Shown here piece after piece: positions 42,072 to 51,635 of a DNA stretch of 64,000 nucleotides. A program made the translations under genes and the position numbers. Positions within the stretch are counted from its first letter, which is position 1. Each line of letters begins with the position of its first letter. The notes under the pieces were generated by a model. The model saw only the letters and a program-made list of their open reading frames with translations. It was not told where the DNA came from and did no database searches. The stretch is from Marsupella aquatica (Eukaryota > Marchantiophyta), in contig OZ316891.1 of NCBI GenBank assembly GCA_973895155.1, positions 25,048,001 through 25,112,000 of the forward strand. The letters run 5' to 3'.

Positions 42072-44651
42072 CTACTTTTTACCCCAATCTTCTATTACCT
42101 CGGCTAGGTACAGCCATGGCCTACCAATCAATAGCCGGAATGACGTAGGATTTACCGGCTTCATTACTACATAGTTAATGCTAAAGAAGATACCTCCTAT
42201 CTCTGTCTTGATGCCGGTTAACACTCCCGTCGGAATGACCTGATATCCATTGGCCATGTTCAACACTCTTCCAGTCATCTCCGGTGTTAGACCCCACCCT
42301 TTTGCTGTTGAATCAATCATAATACATACCCCTGATCCTCCATCGATGGGTACCCGTAGTAATAATTCTCCTTGAATCATTAATGGTAATGCTGGGGCTC
42401 CTTGATCTTCTTCTATCATTAGTACGTCGGATCTGGTTGCTACCTTGGGTAATCTCGGCTTGCCGAGAATAGCCTTCCTTAATTGCTTCCGGAAGTACGG
42501 GCTATTTTTCAATAGTTGACCTACTATTGCCGAGACTCTAGATTCTAGTACATCTTTAGCCAGGTCATAGGGAACAATCGGCTTCTCTTCTGGTGGTGTT
42601 TCCGTCTTGGATTCGGCCAGTTTTGCCACGCTAGTCTCCACAACTGTTGGGTCTTCCGAAGCAAACAATGCTTTTGCTCGTTTTACATCCTTGGCAATGG
42701 CTTCGGTATTCTCTAGGGTTTCTAATTCTCTTAGTTGTTCCTTAACACTAGCCGTAACAGAGGGGTAGAACAACTTAGGATGATCTCGATTGAAGTCGCT
42801 ATCTTGTGAAGGATTGGTTTCACTGGTGGGCTCATGGCTTACCTGTATTGCCGGAGCCCTCCCTTCTCCTTCTGTTGATGTTGACGAAGAGTCGATCCTT
42901 TCCTCCGTAACCTTCCCTTTATTTTTGGCCAGCCCATCCCACCTTTCCTTCCTTCTGGTAGATCGAGTAGAGACCCGGTAGCAATCATGATCTAAATCCT
43001 CCTCTGAGAAGGTTGATAGGGCTTCGGCCTCATCATCAGATGGTATGAACTCTGCCTCGGCATCCTCTTGCCATCCTAGTTCGATGTGGTTGATTTGAAC
43101 TCCTCCGGGGGTAGTACCTGGCGGTAAGATCTTGATCGGCAAAAGCTTATGATTTGCGGCCAGGCCTGCCAACCAAGTAGGACATTGACCTAGCATATGA
43201 CCTTCCTGTCGGCATCCCATACATAGCTGAGCTGGTTGTCCATCACCCTGTTTGCGTGCATTCGGGCATTCTCTAGCAAAATGGCCAGGTTGACCATAAT
43301 TATAGCACGCCGCAAATCTTTGCACATTCGGCCTAGGAGGTACTGACGGGTTCTGAATAATCCGAGGATACATCTCTCCTGGATTGTTCCTTAACCCTGA
43401 CCACAGAGATGCAGGTCTGTTGGATAGGTCTCGTGCTCCAGTCTCACTGATGCCGAAAACACTATCAGCGGCATCTCCCAAAAAGTACTCTACTTCTCCC
43501 TGACATGGTCTGATCTCGGCCACATGCCGAACATGATTAGTATTAAGCTTAGGACACGCATCTTTATGGTGTCCGGTTTTATAACATAAGGCACACCATA
43601 CAGAGCTATCCTCCTGTACTACCTTCTTCTTTGGTTTTACCTCTGCAATGATAGCCTTAAGTTGCTCGGTAAGGGCTACGATGTTATCTGGTGGCTTAGC
43701 CTCCATCTTGACTTTCGTCTTCCCTCTCCTTCTGCCTTTCCTTTTCCTAGTTTTTTCTTCTTCAGAACTAGAAGATGACTCACTCTTGCTACTCCCACTA
43801 TCCGAGCTTGACTTATCACTTCTAGACTTCTTGGAATGTTTCTTCTTCTTATCTTTTTTCTTATGGGGTGATCCCTCCTCTGATGAGGAACTCTCAGACT
43901 TAAGCTGTTTCTTCCGGCTTGTGATATCTGCATTAATGTATAATTGAATATCCTTAATTGCTTCGGCTAAAGTCTCCGGGTTCTCCTTCCTAATTGCAAA
44001 ACTCATCTTCTGTGGCAAAGCATTCACCAACCATTGAAGTTGCATACCTTCAGATGCATTGGTCTTTGTACGTCTTACCAGTTTCTGAAAGCGTTGCAAG
44101 AACTTCCTGAAGGATTTGTTCTCCTTGAACCGAAGTTGTCCCAACTTCAGCACTGCTAGTTCTGAAGTTCCAATGGGTCGAAACTCCTTAACAAAGAGTG
44201 TTTTGAAGATATCCCAGATGGCTTGATCTTCCACATCTAATGCTCTGTACCAAGGCCTAGCCTCACCCTTGAACAGGCCGGGAAGAATCTGCATCTTGAT
44301 GGCCGATTCTCCATTTGCTGCAGCGGTTCCCTCGAAATCATCCAACCATTCGTCCGGATCCTCATCTCCTCTCCCATGAAATGCCTTGTAATGTATGCGC
44401 GACCGCTGGCTCAATCTGGTCCCTGGCCTCTCGTCTGGCCGTGCCTCTGGTTCCCCCATGTCGGTTGGAGACTCACTTCTCCTTACCGACTCTTCTTCTG
44501 GTATGTCTTCTTCGACGCCACTTCCAGTTTCGGAGCTACCAACTCTTTCTGCCCCTCTCAGTCGCTGTGTATCATGCCACCCGGCGAGCTGCTGCAGTCG
44601 AGCTCTCTCCCATTGAATCACTCTTTCTTCCCTCGGCGTAAGGTCAGTCAT
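42072..44651 (-). CDS. gag-pro: Gag-protease of element B, ended early by a TAG (859 aa)
   Basis: Starts 47 nt past the primer site. Retrotrans_gag domain at ~85-235 (DEDPDEWLDDFEGTAAANGE; FRKFLQRFQKLVRR). A Ser/Lys low-complexity stretch follows, then zinc knuckles: CALCYKTGHHKDAC, CYNYGQPGHFAREC (second Cys replaced by Tyr; A has Cys) and CMGCRQEGHMLGQC. The protease site is LLRVPIDGGSG. At 42072 the codon TAG replaces CAG of A (KK-stop versus KKQFTFG), removing ~135 residues and the overlap with pol, so Gag-Pol production should be blocked. The rest of the frame is still visible to about 41658. CAG to TAG is the change expected at a methylated CHG site. Confidence 0.88.
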   Translation of the reverse strand: MTDLTPREERVIQWERARLQQLAGWHDTQRLRGAERVGSSETGSGVEEDIPEEESVRRSESPTDMGEPEARPDERPGTRLSQRSRIHYKAFHGRGDEDPDEWLDDFEGTAAANGESAIKMQILPGLFKGEARPWYRALDVEDQAIWDIFKTLFVKEFRPIGTSELAVLKLGQLRFKENKSFRKFLQRFQKLVRRTKTNASEGMQLQWLVNALPQKMSFAIRKENPETLAEAIKDIQLYINADITSRKKQLKSESSSSEEGSPHKKKDKKKKHSKKSRSDKSSSDSGSSKSESSSSSEEEKTRKRKGRRRGKTKVKMEAKPPDNIVALTEQLKAIIAEVKPKKKVVQEDSSVWCALCYKTGHHKDACPKLNTNHVRHVAEIRPCQGEVEYFLGDAADSVFGISETGARDLSNRPASLWSGLRNNPGEMYPRIIQNPSVPPRPNVQRFAACYNYGQPGHFARECPNARKQGDGQPAQLCMGCRQEGHMLGQCPTWLAGLAANHKLLPIKILPPGTTPGGVQINHIELGWQEDAEAEFIPSDDEAEALSTFSEEDLDHDCYRVSTRSTRRKERWDGLAKNKGKVTEERIDSSSTSTEGEGRAPAIQVSHEPTSETNPSQDSDFNRDHPKLFYPSVTASVKEQLRELETLENTEAIAKDVKRAKALFASEDPTVVETSVAKLAESKTETPPEEKPIVPYDLAKDVLESRVSAIVGQLLKNSPYFRKQLRKAILGKPRLPKVATRSDVLMIEEDQGAPALPLMIQGELLLRVPIDGGSGVCIMIDSTAKGWGLTPEMTGRVLNMANGYQVIPTGVLTGIKTEIGGIFFSINYVVMKPVNPTSFRLLIGRPWLYLAEVIEDWGKK

Positions 44652-44698
44652 TACCTACGCTTCCGTTCTAACTTCATATCTCACGGCTTAAGAAATGC

Positions 44699-44716
44699 CC
44701 CCTCCATCTAGCGCCA
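44699..44716 (-). other. Primer-binding site of element B
   Basis: TGGCGCTAGATGGAGGGG, 4 nt after the LTR end, identical to element A. Confidence 0.65.
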
Positions 44717-44720
44717 AAAA

Positions 44721-47700
44721 TGTGGTGCGTCCCATGGCTCCCTAAACCCAAGAAACCCCCCAGCTCAAGCCGATTCCCGCAGGTTTCATGCTTGGCGAGG
44801 CCGTTTCCGCGGCTTAGCGGCATGGAACGCTGCTAACCTTCTACTACTACTATTAACATTTTACACACATATACTGGACAGATCCTTCATCGGGTCATGA
44901 GATATGTAGCCGGCCTAATATAGGCCTTCCCCTGTCTTCCCCTGTCTTCTTGTTAGGTATGTTTGGATTCCGCCGCCGGAATGATCCCCAATAGGCTTGG
45001 TTAAGCCGCTACGACCTCTCTCAGCTCGACACATCCAACTCTCACTCCCCTGCTTACTTTCCTTCCTTCTGTTGATGTGGGCACTCTTCACACAAGTTAA
45101 TGCGACACACAAATAGCAAAATGACTCATTCTGACTGAGTCATACCATGCACTTGCCATACAAACAGTACATCTCATACACAAGTTCTGCGAACTAAGCC
45201 GTGAGGCCAACTCTATTCAGCTCTTAGGCATGAGGAAACATGAATATACACAAGGGTCACTGTATGACTAACCGAGAGCTTCTCGTACTACTTGATCCCA
45301 GCCCGGCTGGTGCAAACTAAAAACTTGCTAAAGAAGAGGCCCTGAGCTCCCCGCTGCCCAGGTACTTATCCTGGTAGTGGATCCGCCATTCTTTGCATCG
45401 TAAGCCTAATCTACTTGCCCGAATCTACCTATGTACAGCAAGGCAGGAGCACAAGTGTTGCTCCTACCAGTGGGACCGCAATCCCACTAAGCTAAGTGTC
45501 AGGGCCGCTCCTGGTTCTGATCCTAATCCTAAACGTGGAGATCCGCGCCCGCCCTGCCCACTCACGCCTCCTCCCTCCACGTCCGCCCTCCCTAAAAGGA
45601 ACGGCGCCCTTGCACCGTCACGACACCGGTGGTGGATCCTCAATGGACGCCCCCAACACTTCCTCCTCAGCCACTGCCGTTGGCCCGCCTACTGACAGAT
45701 TACCTGCCCTTGACCGAGTCAACTCTCCATCGGCCTGACTGGGTCCACCTTCGGCTTCAGCCTCGACACCGGCCTCGGCAATACCCACGGCTTCGGCCTC
45801 AGCCACTCCCACGGCTTCGGCTTCAGCCACTCCCTCGGCTTCGGCCTCCCCTTCCCCTAGGGTAGTTGGATCCTTAGCCGTGACCCTGTCTGGGGTCGGT
45901 GCTGGGTCTACCTCCTTGATCACCACGGCCTGTGAAGTCGTATTACTCCTTGACCCTGAAGGTTTCCGCTTCTTCTTTGTTGGTGGCTCGGCAGCTGGTC
46001 CCTTCCCCTTCCCACTTACTTCCGGCACTGGTGCAGTTGGCGCGGCTTGTCCTTCGGCAATTACCACCCCTGGTAACTGGTTTGTCCCAACGGGAGATGG
46101 ACCTGCTGCAGCTAAGCATTTAAATACTGCGGCTTGTTTCTTCAGCCGCTCTGTTTGGTTGTCGGCCCGCCGCTGTAGGTTCTCCATCTTCCTCGTGATT
46201 TCCTCCAACTCCTCTTGGGTTTCATCCAGGTCCTTACGTGCCCCCTCCAGCTCGTTTTTGGCCTCCTCCTGCTCCCTGTGGGCTTCCTCCAATTCCTTCT
46301 TCAAGGTAGCCCTCTCCTCCTGGGTTGCTCTTAGCTCCTTGTCGAGCTCTGCAATGATGACAGACTTCATCTGGTTCATCTTGGCGTAAGTCTGTTCGAG
46401 CATCTCGTCCTTCTCCCTTAGGTCGGCCTTGAAGCTGGCCGTCAGGGACGCAAGCTCCTGCTGCAGCGCCATAATCCCTTGATAGGATTTCCCTAACTCG
46501 ACCTCCTTCTGCTCAAGGGCTCCGCGGATTTTCTCGAGCTCCCCTTTCAACGCCCATTCCTTTCTTTGGGTCTCCGCCATGGCCCGGCTGTTGGCTGTTA
46601 TGTGGGCCTCCTCTGTATTCTTCAGCTCTTGCTTCCACTTCTCCCTCTCTTTGATCGTGTCGGCCAACTCTTCCTGCGTCTGAGTCAGTTTATCCTTGAT
46701 ATTCTGATTATCAGCCTGCGCGGTGTCCAACTGCCCCTGCATGATGTTCAGCTCATGTCGTTTAATCCGCAATTCATCTTGGGCTTTCTTGGCCGCCCTT
46801 AGATCTTCAATCTCGGCTTCCATCCTCCTAAGCCGCCGAATGACCTCGTCCTTCTTGCTTCTCTCTAAAGCCACCGCTTCTTCTAATTGGTGCTTCTCCA
46901 ACTGCTCCCTATGGAAAAAGGGTCCTACCTCCAACTCCTCTCCAAAGATGCCGAGCGCAAGTTCCCCACACATCTCACCATACTCCATGGCTCTATTCTT
47001 AGCGTAGGTGGAGTAAGTAGAAGTGATCGGCATCGCCCATCGTGGCCTCTGCTCCCAAGCCGTCCTGCGGATCTCTTCAATCGTGGCTAGAGGTTTGCTT
47101 CCTTTTTCGGCTAGCCGCCTGATGTCCTCCGGCCAATCTCCTCCTGGTAAATCCTTTTCCTTAGCCAGGGCGGCCTCTTCCTCCTGCTTGATTCGCTCCT
47201 GAAATTCCTGCACCGTCTGTTTTATGCCGTCAAAGCTCGGGGGAGCAACATCTGGTGGGGGAGACTCAGGGCTACTCTGCTGGTTGGGGTCCCCTCGCAC
47301 TACCCTTGGAAGTGTGGGGACAAACCGGCCACAGGTCCTTACTCCTGGAACGTGATGGTCCGACCCATAGCCGGAATTATCATGGCTGCAGTCCTCCACT
47401 GCCTCCTCTACCTCTTGGACGTCCGGCTTCTCCCTCTCCTCTTCGTCGATAGGAGCTTCAGGCAATTCTGCCTCAGATTCGGAGCTTGAGGTTCCCACGT
47501 ACATTCGAACACCTGGCTTGGATTCCGGCCTGATTCTCTCCTTGTCTCCAGCAAAGGGGTTTTCTCTTGTGAGCCGGTGTAGGCCTACCTCTGTAGTAGT
47601 GTCCTGCATTGTTGCCGTTGCCGTTGTTGTTGCCGATGCCGATTTCTTTTCTTTCTCCAGTAGTTTCAGCAGACTCTGCATGCCTGGTTGCTGCATCGGC

Positions 47701-49356
47701 AAGTCTTCCTTCCTGGGCCTAAACACCTGCTCGATCGTAGGACTAACAGGTGGTTGAGGCTTCTCAGCCAACGGCCTCGGCGTTGGAGCTTCCTTGGGTG
47801 CCCTTACCTATAGGGGAAGTACCGGGGCAAAAGTCTGACTTCTGGCATACCGGCACAACAGCGGCATGTGATAGCCAAGCCGCGACACGCTCCCCATGCC
47901 GATTACCTGTTGCTCCTCCTTTAAGATCTTCTTCAATTGGTTGAGGAGGTACCCGTTGTAGTCCCGGCTTGGGTCTGGCCTTTCTGCCAGATAGACCTGT
48001 GCCTTGCCGATCTCTGCCCTCGGCAAGTTACAATGCATGGTCACCCGCAAGAAGTCGATCATCTCTCCTATGTGCGGGTTGGTGCAGGTGTTCCGGAAGA
48101 AGCCATTCTTCGTTGATGGCCCGGGGAACGACCGGAACTCCTTGTCAGGCAAGGTCTTCCTGGTATCAACTTTGGTCTTATTGCCTATCGGCAGGCCAAA
48201 CACTTCGGCAATTACCTTGGGAGTAAGATAGAAATCCTTCCCATATATCCTCGTGCAATTGGTCTCGGGTTCCCATGACCCCACGAATTCTAATAGGTCT
48301 GACTCCGGTACCTCCGGCTTCAGCCATGGTAATCTTACAAAGGCCTCCAAGCCGGATCCGGCCATGAAGCCTTGGTACTTCTTGGTCTGCATGGCCGTAA
48401 AGCATGCATCCTCCTCCCGTGCAAAATGTAGTTGCACCTCCACCGGTAGGGTTGCCGCCCAGCCCTTCCAGGTGTCATCCCTGGTTGGAATGGCCTTGAT
48501 GGGATCGACCTCCTCCTCTTCGGCTTCTCCCTGCCTCCTGCTCTGCTGCTCGGCTGGCTTCTTTGGTGCCGCCGACCTCGTTCTTTTTGCCGGGGTGGCT
48601 TCATCGTTGACGGCTCCCTTCCTCTTCATCTCTGCTGCCGTGGAGGTTTCTCCTAGCACCGTTGCCCGGGTCCACCTTTCCGTGCTACCCTTTAATTCCC
48701 AGTGTATGTCGTTGCAGTTCTTGATGGCCTCTCGGATGCCGACGACGCTGTCTTTGCAAAACAGAAGATCGTCGAGTTGATTGGAAGTAGGCGTCCACAG
48801 GAACTCGTCCTTGATGAGTTCGCCTCCTAAGAAAGCCGTCTTCTGCAGCTCCCACAATCGAGCGAGCTCCTGCCGTTCTCGAGCTGCCCTTTCTGATTCC
48901 TCGTCCTCGTAAGTCTTGATGTACTCAGTTGCCCGTTCGAACAGGCATCCCCAGAAATGTGCCGCTTGATTGACGTTGCTCATACCCTCCTTAGGTTGAT
49001 CGTCGGTATCTACTCTCTCCCCGAGTGCTTGCCTAAGCAGCTGACAGTAGTTGGCCTCCCGTAGTCGTCTGCCTAGTTCGTGCTCGCAAATGAGCCACCA
49101 TCTCCTGCAAGCGCTCCTTACCCCTCTCCTCTGCCGGTCCTTCTTCCCGTTGATCCTTCCTAGCCGCCGACGCTTAACGCGCCCTAACCCTAATCGGGTT
49201 TTCACCCTCAGCCTTACCTCCGGCCTCTGCCCGGGTTCCATGGTTGCCCCTAATTGTTTATATTTTCCTTGTTTTGTCACTATACTAAGGTGTTCCTAGG
49301 GTGCCTTCTTGCTTTACCCACTTAACCGGCCGAGTGATTCCTGTCTAGGCATCACA
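44721..49356 (-). repeat. 5' LTR of element B (4636 bp)
   Basis: Ends match the 3' LTR. It lacks a 15-bp stretch (TTAACAGTAATCTAC type) and a 9-bp stretch in the non-coding end that the 3' LTR has; otherwise only scattered substitutions. The small frame is present at 44915-45112. Confidence 0.95.
45618..49280 (-). pseudogene. LTR-encoded protein of B, 5' LTR copy, split by the same TAG
   Basis: Frames 47808-49280 (490 codons) and 45618-47771 (717 codons) with the stop at the same codon as in the 3' LTR, though the preceding Leu codon differs (CTA here, CTG there). Sharing the stop means it was present in the RNA that gave rise to this insertion. Confidence 0.85.
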
Positions 49357-49375
49357 GTCACGATGAGAAATTTAC

Positions 49376-50079
49376 CTGTCGATCAGTCTTCGGCGCGTAC
49401 ATTGGAACTGACATGACAACATTGTGTGACGAGATGCAATGAAACTTCTTTGAATCTTGACAAGCCGATATAACCTGAGACATCGGATCGTATTCCCCGT
49501 TATGTAAAATGGCCAGCATTCCGTCATCAGATAAAAATGGGTCCATTCCATGAAAGAAAGATGTGGCCAAAGTGTGGTCAGGGACATTCCATTTAGGAAC
49601 TTTTCTATCTAGCAGAGATGGTTTAAGTCCTGTTGGAAGGTAAATGAAACCCGTGTGGACCCCAAACGATCTCTCCTTTCCACCACGCACAATGCCCTTC
49701 TCTCGAAAGCTAGACTTCATGAGATCCTTTCCCCACTTCTCTACACCATTCACCCAGTCAGGCTTCTCCCCTTTGTTAAACATTGAGTCGTAGAATTCTG
49801 AGATGCTAGATTCAACAAGGCAATGCCTTGAAAGTCTACTCTTGAAGTCCCCGACTTCGCGTTGAAGACCTACAGCAGCAGCACTTTCTCGAGAAGAAGA
49901 TCCACTTTCAATGGTCCTTTTTCTCTTCTTCCTTATACTGGTAGCATCCACCGGCGCGATCGCCTTCCCTTTGTCGGTGGGAGTAATTGGATCGGATGGT
50001 GCTCCGGTATTGGCTTCTGAAGCCTCTGGGGTGGCATCTATCTTTGTATCTCCGCTCCCCACGGCGTCCGACTTTCTTC
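49376..50079 (-). CDS. Methylase-like gene, exon 4 (degenerate catalytic half)
   Basis: Acceptor CACTTGAACAG (ending 50080) and donor CAG/GTAAAT (49375). After a basic linker (ATSIRKKRKRTIESG) the exon reads FGVHTGFIYLPTGLKPSLLD, where an N6/N4 methylase would have its DPPY loop, then FLSDDGMLAILHNGEYDP, which fits the strand after it (L-x-x-G-G-x-L-x-x-x-H). The catalytic DPPY is not present, so enzymatic activity is doubtful; DNA or AdoMet binding could remain. Confidence 0.5.
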
Positions 50080-50404
50080 CTGTTCAAGTGGATATCGACG
50101 TGATACCCGTCAATAAAGAGACAACGACAATGCTAACGCCCAGTGCTGGCCAAACTATCATAAGACTTGGCCTTAAATATACATCTTTCCAAGTAATAAA
50201 TACCAATTCAGTTTCTAAAACGTTGACTCTCATAACAGCGCCGGGCGCTAACAATGTAACAGATTTGGACTCCCATAGCAGCGCCGGGCACTAACAATCT
50301 AACAGATTTGGACTCCCATAGCAGCGCCGGGCGCTAACAATGTGACAGATATTGACTGCCATAGCAGCGCCGGGCGCTAACCAAAGGAAACAAATTATAC
50401 TTAC
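50080..50404 (-). repeat. Intron with a perfect 43-bp tandem motif array
   Basis: Donor AAAAAC/GTAAGTAT at 50404. AGCGCCGGGCGCTAAC starts at 50237, 50280, 50323 and 50366, exactly 43 bp apart (one copy has GGGCACT), with linker AATGTAACAGATTTGGACTC or close. The same quasi-palindrome is found across the rest of the transposon's non-coding DNA. Confidence 0.9.
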
Positions 50405-51635
50405 GTTTTTTCCCAGATCTTGTTGATTCACTTGGGGCCGTAGTATCTGCTTTTGCTTTGGCGCGAGGCTTCCTGCTTCGGTCAACATGAACTATTGTTG
50501 TCTCGCATATTGTTTGCAATTCTGTTGTGGATTGATCCACATCATCCGGAATCCCCTGCTTCATGTCAGAAACAACGTTGACTGGGATCTGGGACTTAGA
50601 CAGCTTATGGAAAGCATCCTTTTCTCTGTGATCAAAGGGCGAGTCCCATCTATCTGTATCCAGGTACCATGGACAATGGGTTCTCTCCCATTCACTCAGA
50701 GGTCTTGCTGGAAAAATTCCCTCGATAGGATACATAGAATACAATTCAACTAAAGAATTACTCTCCGGTATGACAGTCCACTTGAGGAAGGCGGCGGGAT
50801 ACGCCCAGAAGTAATCAGGATTGGTAGCCTCCATGTGATGTAAAAACGGTAGAGATACCGTTTTGCTCGCTTCTGGTTCTTCAAAGAGTAATCCTCTTTG
50901 TCAGGATACTTCGAGGGCCACATTGTATTAAAAAACTTACCCTTGACAGAGTCACCGTATTTCCTAAAATCATTCGTAACTATTTCAATGAGAGATTCGA
51001 ATGATTCACATGCCCAATCTTGTAAGCGATTCACGGGAATGGTTTGTTGGACGTCTCGTAGAGCACATTGCAACATCCCCACCGCAATCCCTTCTACATT
51101 ATTCCATGTAATCCAAGTGTGACACCACTGTTTCACTGGATCATCATTGACGCTATTCGGATGGAAGAATTGTCTCTGGAGCTCCGGATTGCAATGTGCT
51201 ACAAGCAAAGTACTTCGTAGCTTGGCGTCAAGAGCCAAAACAGCTGTAAAAAGCCTGGCCCGGTCCATGGTACACAACACGGTATCTGGCTTCTTCTCTT
51301 GCTTATTCCTCTCCGTGACAGCATACATCTCTGCGCACGTAGATAGAAAGTCCTCAAACTCTGGACTCAGCAAAGGAGTGATTTTCGAGGTCTTAACTGC
51401 CCATTCCTTGGTTGCTTCATCATAACGGCATGCCTTCTGGAAACCTCCTCGACCGACCAAGGGGTACTGAGGGCCGCAGCGGACTCCATGTCAATCTTGA
51501 ACTGGTTCGAATACGACTTAATCTTATCCTGACATAGAATGTACAAAAGAGCCTCCTGAGGCATCTTCTTTGTGTACCAGGATCCTTTTCGCGTCTTCAC
51601 CCTGATCTGCTCAAACTTCTTGTAATTTGCAGGGT
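50405..51635 (-). pseudogene. Methylase-like gene, middle exon region with frame breaks
   Basis: Reading starts NYKKFEQIRVKTRKGSWYTK just past the solo LTR, shifts by one base near 51462 (STP / LVGRGGFQKACRYDEAT), continues helical and Trp-rich (QWCHTWITWNNVEGIAVGML), shifts again near 50826 (KRYLYRFY / MEATNPDYFWAYPAAFLKW) and ends in a Lys/Arg stretch at the 50404 donor. No known domain is recognised. Gaps of 30-50 nt could in principle be very small introns, but their splice signals are poor, so single-base indels are preferred. Confidence 0.5.

Larger units (their letters stand above)
33837..49356 (-). mobile_element. Full-length gypsy retrotransposon B (15.5 kb)
   Basis: Complete structure: 3' LTR 33837-38496, polypurine tract, pol, gag-pro, primer site, 5' LTR 44721-49356, flanked by the target duplication GTCAC (33832-33836 and 49357-49361). 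Same family as A. Integrase has no chromodomain, fitting the Athila/Tat side of Ty3/gypsy. Pol is open, but Gag-pro and both LTR ORFs carry a nonsense codon, so this copy is probably not autonomous. Confidence 0.95.

Noticed and set aside
44699-44716. GGCGCTAG in the primer-binding site of A and B as a copy of the transposon motif
   Set aside because: It is only a half-site, is explained as the tRNA primer match, and lies in a different mobile element.
50237-50381. Regular 43-bp repeats resembling a CRISPR array
   Set aside because: The linkers are nearly identical to each other rather than unique spacers, and the array lies in a spliced intron of a plant transposon.
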